NCBI GenBank assembly: GCA_964528095.1
Contig: CAZGSG010000204.1
Location: forward strand, 1 to 10,695
Length of the DNA: 10,695 bases
Reading direction: 5' to 3'
Origin: CAZGSG01 sp964528095
GTDB lineage: Bacteria > Bacteroidota > Bacteroidia > Chitinophagales > Chitinophagaceae
Made by a program: the position numbers and the translations under genes. Positions 6,414-10,695 of this stretch are shown piece after piece (within the stretch, counting starts at the first letter, position 1; every line of letters begins with the position of its first letter). The notes below the pieces were generated by a model. It saw nothing but the letters and a program-made list of their open reading frames with translations. It was not told the DNA's origin and did not search any database.

Positions 6414-6478
6414 TGACTTATCAGGCTGCAAATTAGGGGATTGGGTGCAAAAAATCTAAAAAACCGGGGGATGTTGAT

Positions 6479-7093
6479 TCATTGTTTAAAATTCGCGTTC
6501 ATATCGCTGATATAACCCAATAAAAGATCCCTTCCTTCCCTGTTTAACGCGGAGGTGACAAAAAATGGCGGCGGCTCTTCCCAAAATTCTTTGAGAGCAG
6601 TGATAAAGGCCTTTACATGCCTGACAGTGGCGCCAGGTTTATTCTTATCGCTTTTGGTAAAAACAATAGCAAAAGGTATTTCCCATTTCCCCAGGTCATT
6701 GATAAACTCAAGATCTATTTTCTGTGGCTCATGCCGGCAATCCACCAGCACAAATAAAGACACAAGATTCTCTCTTTTGCGGATATAATTCTCGATCATC
6801 TGCTCCCATCGGCGACGGCTGGTCTGGGACACTTTAGCATAACCATAACCCGGCAGATCCACGAGATACCATTTCTTTTTATCGCTGGAGACTATTTCAA
6901 AATGATTGATCAACTGTGTCTTACCCGGAGCAGAAGAGGTCTTCGCCAGTGCTTTTTTATTGGTGAGCATATTGATCAGCGAGGATTTCCCCACATTACT
7001 ACGACCTATAAATGCGTACTCAGCCCTGTCGGGAGCAGGACATTGCGCGTAATCGGCATTGCTGATGAGGTAGTTTGCGTCTTTTATTTCCAT
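6479..7093 (-). CDS. yihA: ribosome biogenesis GTPase YihA/YsxC (EngB)
   Basis: A complete 204-residue member of the EngB family, the normal length. The G motifs are all present: G1 GRSNVGKSS at 30-38, G2 threonine in PGKTQLIN (Thr59), G3 DLPGYG at 79-84, G4 TKSD at 146-149 and G5 TSA at 180-182. This GTPase assists late assembly of the large ribosomal subunit (50S) in the cytosol and is essential in several bacteria. It is transcribed divergently from ubiE; the 204-bp gap between the two ATG codons holds an inverted-repeat element. TATCTTG (complement of 7101-7107) lies 7 nt before the ATG and could be a shortened -7 box. Confidence 0.95.
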   Translation of the reverse strand: MEIKDANYLISNADYAQCPAPDRAEYAFIGRSNVGKSSLINMLTNKKALAKTSSAPGKTQLINHFEIVSSDKKKWYLVDLPGYGYAKVSQTSRRRWEQMIENYIRKRENLVSLFVLVDCRHEPQKIDLEFINDLGKWEIPFAIVFTKSDKNKPGATVRHVKAFITALKEFWEEPPPFFVTSALNREGRDLLLGYISDMNANFKQ

Positions 7094-7100
7094 GAGCGTG

Positions 7101-7107
7101 CAAGATA
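7101..7107 (-). promoter_or_regulatory. possible -7 box of yihA
   Basis: TATCTTG, followed by CA as in the ubiE box on the other side (TTTGCA), lies 7 nt before the ATG. One T is missing compared with TAnnTTTG and no -33 TTG was found at the right distance, so this is tentative. Confidence 0.3.
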
Positions 7108-7123
7108 CGTTCTTCGGAGTTTA

Positions 7124-7264
7124 GAGTTCTTAGTTCGGGGTGCAGGGTTCTTCGTTCATAAATCAGCGTGTTCAACAACTGATAGGATTATTTACAATAA
7201 TCCAACTGTTTTACTATAAACTTCGAACCCCGAACCAAGAACCCTCCCGGGAACTAATGAACCC
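7124..7264. repeat. concentric inverted-repeat element between yihA and ubiE
   Basis: Three paired blocks share a centre near 7194. The inner hairpin is GGATTATT (7185-7192) with AATAATCC (7196-7203), a perfect 8-bp stem with a TAC loop. The middle arms 7145-7157 and 7232-7244 pair at 12 of 13 positions. The outer arms 7126-7136 and 7251-7262 pair over 11 bp with one bulged T. The arms are built from an 11-mer, GTTCTTNGTTC, present twice on the left (7126 and 7147) and twice inverted on the right. An alternative register pairs 7126-7143 with 7225-7242 at 16 of 18. Confidence 0.75.
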
Positions 7265-7283
7265 GAAACTTGATATTTCAGCG

Positions 7284-7291
7284 TAAATTTG
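7284..7291 (+). promoter_or_regulatory. -7 box of ubiE
   Basis: TAAATTTG fits TAnnTTTG exactly and ends 6 nt before the ATG at 7298, predicting a leaderless or very short-leader transcript. A TTG at the usual 19-21 nt distance is absent; the nearest (7270-7272) is too close. Confidence 0.4.
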
Positions 7292-7297
7292 CACCTC

Positions 7298-8050
7298 ATG
7301 TCACAACTTCCCCACGACGATATAAGGCCTTTTAAAGATTCAGAAAAAACCAAAAAAGAACAGGTTGCGGAAATGTTTGATCGCATTGCGGGACGGTACG
7401 ATTTTATGAACAGGTTTCTTTCTGCCCGGACTGATATTGGCTGGCGGAAAAAAGCGATCAGGAAACTGGCAAAAGACCAGCCTCAAACAATACTGGATAT
7501 AGCCACCGGCACCGCAGATATGGCCATACTGGCGGCCAAAATCTTGAACCCGGTCAAGATCACCGGTATTGATATTTCTGAACAAATGCTGGAAATTGGT
7601 CGAAAAAAGATTGAAAAAGAAGGCCTTGTGAATAAAATCCACTTACAGGGCGGAGATTCCGAAACAATAAACTTTGCAGAAAATACGTTTGATGCCGGGA
7701 TGGTAGCGTTTGGTATCCGGAATTTTGAACACCTGGAAAAAGGGCTCTCGGAAATATTAAGAGTACTGAAACCAGGAGCCCAATTGATCATTCTGGAGTT
7801 TTCTACCCCGAAGAATAAAGCGATACGTAATTTATATAATCTGCATATGCAGATAGTGGCCCCGGGAACAGCCAGGATGTTTGGGCAAAATAAAGAGGCG
7901 TATGATTATTTGAGGGAGTCGGCCAATGCTTTTCCTGACCGTGGTGATCTGGTAGATATTTTAAATAAACTTGGTTATTCCGATACCGGGTATAAATCGT
8001 TAAGCTTAGGAATATGTTGCATATACAGCGGAAGAAAGCCCTTACACTGA
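7298..8050 (+). CDS. ubiE: demethylmenaquinone methyltransferase UbiE/MenG
   Basis: A 250-residue class I SAM-dependent methyltransferase that adds the C-methyl group to demethylmenaquinone, the last step of menaquinone synthesis; Bacteroidota use menaquinone, so MenG is its functional name. Family signatures are FDRIAGRYDFMNRFLS (27-42), WRKKAI (49-54), motif I ILDIATGTADMA (65-76), the GIDIS strand end (about 90-94), FGIRNFEHLEKGLSEILRVLKPG (post-motif region) and LEFSTP. The ATG at 7298 is chosen over TTG at 7289, which would sit in the -7 box and add MHL. Its stop TGA lies within the reading frame of porT, so the two genes are translationally coupled. Confidence 0.95.
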   Translation: MSQLPHDDIRPFKDSEKTKKEQVAEMFDRIAGRYDFMNRFLSARTDIGWRKKAIRKLAKDQPQTILDIATGTADMAILAAKILNPVKITGIDISEQMLEIGRKKIEKEGLVNKIHLQGGDSETINFAENTFDAGMVAFGIRNFEHLEKGLSEILRVLKPGAQLIILEFSTPKNKAIRNLYNLHMQIVAPGTARMFGQNKEAYDYLRESANAFPDRGDLVDILNKLGYSDTGYKSLSLGICCIYSGRKPLH

Positions 8051-8748
8051 AAACTATAGTCCCCTTCCTTATTGGATTTATTCTTCTTGCGTCCAACGCA
8101 CAAGCACAAAGAGATCTGAATCTTTATGATCATGATTCCAAACCTTATTATTTTGGTATCACCATCGGCGGTAATATGTCGAGGTTTCAAACAGAATTAC
8201 ATTCCCGCTTTTTACAGGATGATAGTGTGTATGTAGCCGAGCCTAATAACTCAGGCGGTTTTGCATTGGGTTTGCTGGCAACAGCCCGCTTATCCGATCG
8301 TTTCCAGCTTCGTTTTAATCCGCAACTCATGTTTACCGAACGGAGTATTTATTACAAACTCAAACATCCTGAATCACAGCAGACAGAATTGACAAAACCT
8401 GTGGAATCAGTGATCGTTACTTTCCCGGTACAGGTAAAACTACAGTCGGACAGGATCGGTAATTTTCGGGTGTATATGATGACAGGGGTAAAAGCAGATA
8501 TAGACCTTGCGAGTAATGCCCGTGCAAAAAAAGCAGAGGACCTTGTAAAAATTAAAAAATATGACTACGGTGTCGAGTTAGGTCTTGGCTTCAATTTTTT
8601 CTTCCCAAGTTTTATTCTATCTCCTGAATTAAAGATCAGCAACGGTCTTGGTAATATTCATAGCCGTGATGCCAACCTGAAATACTCCAGTGTATTTGAT
8701 AAGATACAATCGAGGATGATCGTCTTTTCTGTTCATATCGAAGGATAA
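8014..8748 (+). CDS. porT: PorT-family outer-membrane beta-barrel protein (T9SS/gliding)
   Basis: A 244-residue exported protein of the PorT/SprT type, an outer-membrane-associated barrel required for type IX secretion in Porphyromonas and Flavobacterium. It has a signal peptide (hydrophobic TIVPFLIGFILLASNAQA, cleavage about residue 31-32), then amphipathic strands: YYFGITIGGNMSRF, GGFALGLLATARLSDRFQLRFNPQLMFTERSIYY, SVIVTFPVQVKL, FRVYMMTGVKADIDL, YDYGVELGLGFNFFF and a terminal strand MIVFSVHIEG. The ATG at 8014 makes a 37-nt overlap with ubiE and a long basic n-region (MLHIQRKKALTLK). A CTG at 8047, overlapping the ubiE TGA, would give the more usual (M)KTIVPFL start. The placement after ubiE agrees with gene order I recall from other Bacteroidota. 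The neighbouring barrel family (outer membrane protein beta-barrel) is an alternative label. Confidence 0.8.
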   Translation: MLHIQRKKALTLKTIVPFLIGFILLASNAQAQRDLNLYDHDSKPYYFGITIGGNMSRFQTELHSRFLQDDSVYVAEPNNSGGFALGLLATARLSDRFQLRFNPQLMFTERSIYYKLKHPESQQTELTKPVESVIVTFPVQVKLQSDRIGNFRVYMMTGVKADIDLASNARAKKAEDLVKIKKYDYGVELGLGFNFFFPSFILSPELKISNGLGNIHSRDANLKYSSVFDKIQSRMIVFSVHIEG

Positions 8749-8780
8749 GTGTCGATTTTATGGGTAGCCCGTTTTTATTC

Positions 8781-9011
8781 GTTTTTAACACGGGAAGCAC
8801 GGAGAATATATAATTAGTCAGTTTGTTGAAGTGTTCTATTTTTCTGATCATTCAGTTACGAGTTTACCCAAATAAGGAGGCACGGAATTGGAAGAGTCTT
8901 CTAATTCCGTGCCTCCTTATCTGGCATTACAGGTTTCAAAATAACCAGAACAATAGTCCCGATCAGGGAGAAAGATTGACCGTATATTCTCCGTGCTTCC
9001 GTGTTAAAAAC
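8781..9011. repeat. 231-bp concentric palindromic element between convergent genes
   Basis: Outer arms 8781-8810 and 8983-9011 are reverse complements except for one extra G in the left arm (29 of 30). The inner arms 8872-8895 and 8897-8920 form a 24-bp palindrome around G8896, with one G-T pair. Both have the same centre, 8896. The stretches between are themselves partly paired: 8836-8871 against 8921-8956 match at 22 of 36 positions. Arms share an RGCACGGA core. The right arm ends on the first base of the stop codon of the minus-strand gene. There is no T-run typical of an intrinsic terminator on either side of the inner hairpin and no obvious target-site duplication. It fills the gap 8749-9010, which otherwise shows only a weak GGG/CCC hairpin with T-run at 8762-8776. 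Confidence 0.85.
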
Positions 9012-10695
9012 TAAAAATCAAACTCTCTCCTATGCATATTCCATCTCACCCCAAATGAGATAGTCGATGTGTTTTGTGAAAGTATGGGTGGTGTTTTTGT
9101 ATCCTGCTTTCTATACATGCCAAAAGCTTCAAGGAAAAGATTTTCTCTTAATTCGTACGACACCAGTAAGGATCCATACAGGACATTGGTCTTCCAACCT
9201 GAGCCAATGCTATAGCCATAGTCTCCTACGCGATAAGGAGTAGTATAAGGCAGAAAAATATTACTGCCATAACTAACACTATTTGAATCACGCCCCTGCT
9301 GGTAATAGATCAGCTTTGCCTGTACCAGCCACTTAGGCGCCGGCTGATACCGGGCGATACCGATGAACTCCTGGAAATTGGCCATCAGCGGATGCGCGAG
9401 CGGCTGGTTATAATGCGAATACTCGGCCACTGAATCATAATGCGAATAAGTAAACGGACGTACCCGGTTATGTTCTATCTGCAGGTCAAGGTTCTTTATG
9501 TTGAAAGCGTCAATATATTTTGCTCCCAGTTGTATTCCATACTTATTCCCCCACCAGCCATCTCCTGCCCTGATCTCGGAAAGTTTGAATTCATCCAGCA
9601 GCAGCTGTCCATATACCTGTATTTTTTTTGCCACATTGGCTTTGAAATCCAGGCCCGCAACGGAGTTATCATAACTGCCGTTTTGCAATTCGATAGACCG
9701 GTAGAAAATAACAGGATTCAGGTAGCCAAAATCAAATTTATCCTTTCTTCCAAACGTGATGCCTTCGAATAAACCGATGTTCAACCATTTTGTTACCGAC
9801 ACATCCAGGTGATGCATGGCCGCATACTTTTTCGATTTCAGGTGATCGGCCCTTCCGTTATCCGCGGCATGCAATTCCATGAACAGGTTCTGGTAGTTGA
9901 ATTTCCAGATCCGCGTATTTAGTTTCAGGAATAGATTGCTGTTACCAAAATCGCTAAGAAATAAACTGCGCACACCATTGCCGATAAAGTTTTTATCATA
10001 CCCGAAAACAACATCGATGTATTTAGCCACATTAAACGTGATATAACCCCGGGCATCGAAATAATCCACACCACCCGCCGCTTTAAAGTCCTTATAAAGT
10101 CCTGCTCCCGGCACAGCTGTGCGGTCCCTGATCCATTGTTGCACATATTCCGGGTCACGTTCCTGGTTATCGGTCACATAAGCCGCAAATCCTATTTTAT
10201 CGGCTATTTTTCCCCGCAGCGTTATACCTCTTGTATTTAGAAAGAGAGACTGATCGTTGCCATTTTCTTTTGACAGCACATATTGCAATACCGGGTTAAT
10301 CGCCAGGTCAAAATCCTTTACATGCACTTCATACAAGCTGGCGGGCGTAGTATAAAAACTTTTCAGCACCGGTTTCTTGCTTTTATACGCAGCCCGCTCC
10401 CCTTCCGGTAAAAACTCCAGGTTGTTGAGGTATGCGCTGTGCAGGTTATAGGCATCTACCCGCGACAGGCTTTGTGGATGGTTTTGTTCGTAATTTTTTA
10501 GGCCGTTTATGACAAACCGGTTCCTGTTGTATGGCCGGGTTTTGGAAAAATTGAGGATCGAGTCGGTCTGTGCTTTTATTTCCAGCCTTTCCAGTAATAT
10601 ATTTTGTTTGTCCCCCTGCGGCAAATAGGTGTTTTGGGAAAAAACGGCATATGGCATCAGCAACACTGATAGTCTTACAAGGGTTTGCTTAAATT
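9011..10695 (-). CDS. Wzi/RemB-like outer-membrane beta-barrel, 5' end outside window
   Basis: At least 561 residues are coded. The frame is open to the right edge and the residues there (FKQTLVRLSVLLMPYAVFSQ) are a signal peptide, so the true ATG must lie a few codons beyond the window; an internal GTG at 10666 would remove half the signal. The mature protein begins with a hydrophilic region (LPQGDKQNILLERLEIKAQTDSIL, ESY-like loop) and turns into many amphipathic strands (RGITLRGKIADKIGFAAYVTDNQ, YITFNVAKYIDVVFGYDKNFIGNG, NIGLFEGITFGRKDKFDFGYLNPVIFYRS, WLVQAKLIYYQQGRDSN), ending in FGVRWNMHRREFDF with a terminal Phe usual for outer-membrane barrels. This matches the Wzi capsule-assembly family; in Flavobacterium a member, RemB, is a gliding-motility protein. 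Which role applies here is not shown. Confidence 0.8.
   Translation of the reverse strand, partial: FKQTLVRLSVLLMPYAVFSQNTYLPQGDKQNILLERLEIKAQTDSILNFSKTRPYNRNRFVINGLKNYEQNHPQSLSRVDAYNLHSAYLNNLEFLPEGERAAYKSKKPVLKSFYTTPASLYEVHVKDFDLAINPVLQYVLSKENGNDQSLFLNTRGITLRGKIADKIGFAAYVTDNQERDPEYVQQWIRDRTAVPGAGLYKDFKAAGGVDYFDARGYITFNVAKYIDVVFGYDKNFIGNGVRSLFLSDFGNSNLFLKLNTRIWKFNYQNLFMELHAADNGRADHLKSKKYAAMHHLDVSVTKWLNIGLFEGITFGRKDKFDFGYLNPVIFYRSIELQNGSYDNSVAGLDFKANVAKKIQVYGQLLLDEFKLSEIRAGDGWWGNKYGIQLGAKYIDAFNIKNLDLQIEHNRVRPFTYSHYDSVAEYSHYNQPLAHPLMANFQEFIGIARYQPAPKWLVQAKLIYYQQGRDSNSVSYGSNIFLPYTTPYRVGDYGYSIGSGWKTNVLYGSLLVSYELRENLFLEAFGMYRKQDTKTPPILSQNTSTISFGVRWNMHRREFDF

Noticed and set aside
7124..7264. CRISPR-like array because of repeated 11-mers
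   Set aside because: The units are in both orientations, too few and too short, with no regular spacers and no cas genes.
7289..7297. TTG start for ubiE, giving MHL before MSQ
   Set aside because: The TTG lies in the TAAATTTG -7 box; the ATG at 7298 is the natural start.
8872..8920. Inner palindrome as a simple intrinsic terminator
   Set aside because: The stem is far longer than needed, lacks a T-run after it on the plus strand and is nested in a larger palindrome.
10664..10666. GTG as start of the Wzi/RemB-like gene
   Set aside because: The frame stays open to the window edge and the residues upstream complete a signal peptide.

Overview
The window looks like chromosomal DNA of a Bacteroidota bacterium, most likely of the Chitinophagaceae or a close relative. 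The evidence is type IX secretion (T9SS) and PorT-like proteins, an OmpA lipoprotein-type C-terminus of Bacteroidota style, a GbsR-type regulator, absence of Shine-Dalgarno sequences, and several start codons preceded closely by the Bacteroidota -7 box (TAnnTTTG). No transposase, integrase, phage gene, CRISPR array, rRNA or tRNA was seen. Codon use and composition look even throughout, so this reads as core genome rather than an island.

Layout. 1-482 is the 3' end of an OmpA-family envelope protein, with an intrinsic terminator far downstream (709-746). 864-2188 holds a GbsR/MarR-type regulator followed closely by two small four-helix membrane proteins that look like diverged paralogues. 2457-2825 is a CoA-binding (YccU-like) protein. 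3037-5191 encodes a small secreted protein of unknown function and a secreted metzincin-type zinc protease with PPC and T9SS sorting domains, ended by a strong terminator that touches the next start codon. 5278-5751 is a YkuK/DUF458 RNase H-like protein. On the minus strand (5832-7093) lie two short membrane-anchored hypothetical proteins and the ribosome-assembly GTPase YihA/EngB. Divergent from yihA are ubiE/menG (menaquinone synthesis) and, overlapping its 3' end, porT (outer-membrane component linked to T9SS). The window ends with a minus-strand outer-membrane beta-barrel of the Wzi/RemB type, cut by the right edge.

Functional links. The protease is a probable T9SS cargo, PorT belongs to the T9SS/gliding machinery, and the Wzi/RemB-like barrel belongs to a family tied to surface polysaccharide or gliding adhesins. 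They do not form one operon.

The most notable non-genic signal is a set of concentric inverted repeats in intergenic gaps. The strongest is a 231-bp structure at 8781-9011 with 29/30-nt outer arms and a central 49-nt palindrome sharing one centre. A second (7124-7264) lies between the yihA and ubiE starts, and a weaker third is at 2311-2399. They are unexplained by the genes and could be repeat elements, structured RNA or regulatory sites. No complete new system could be demonstrated.
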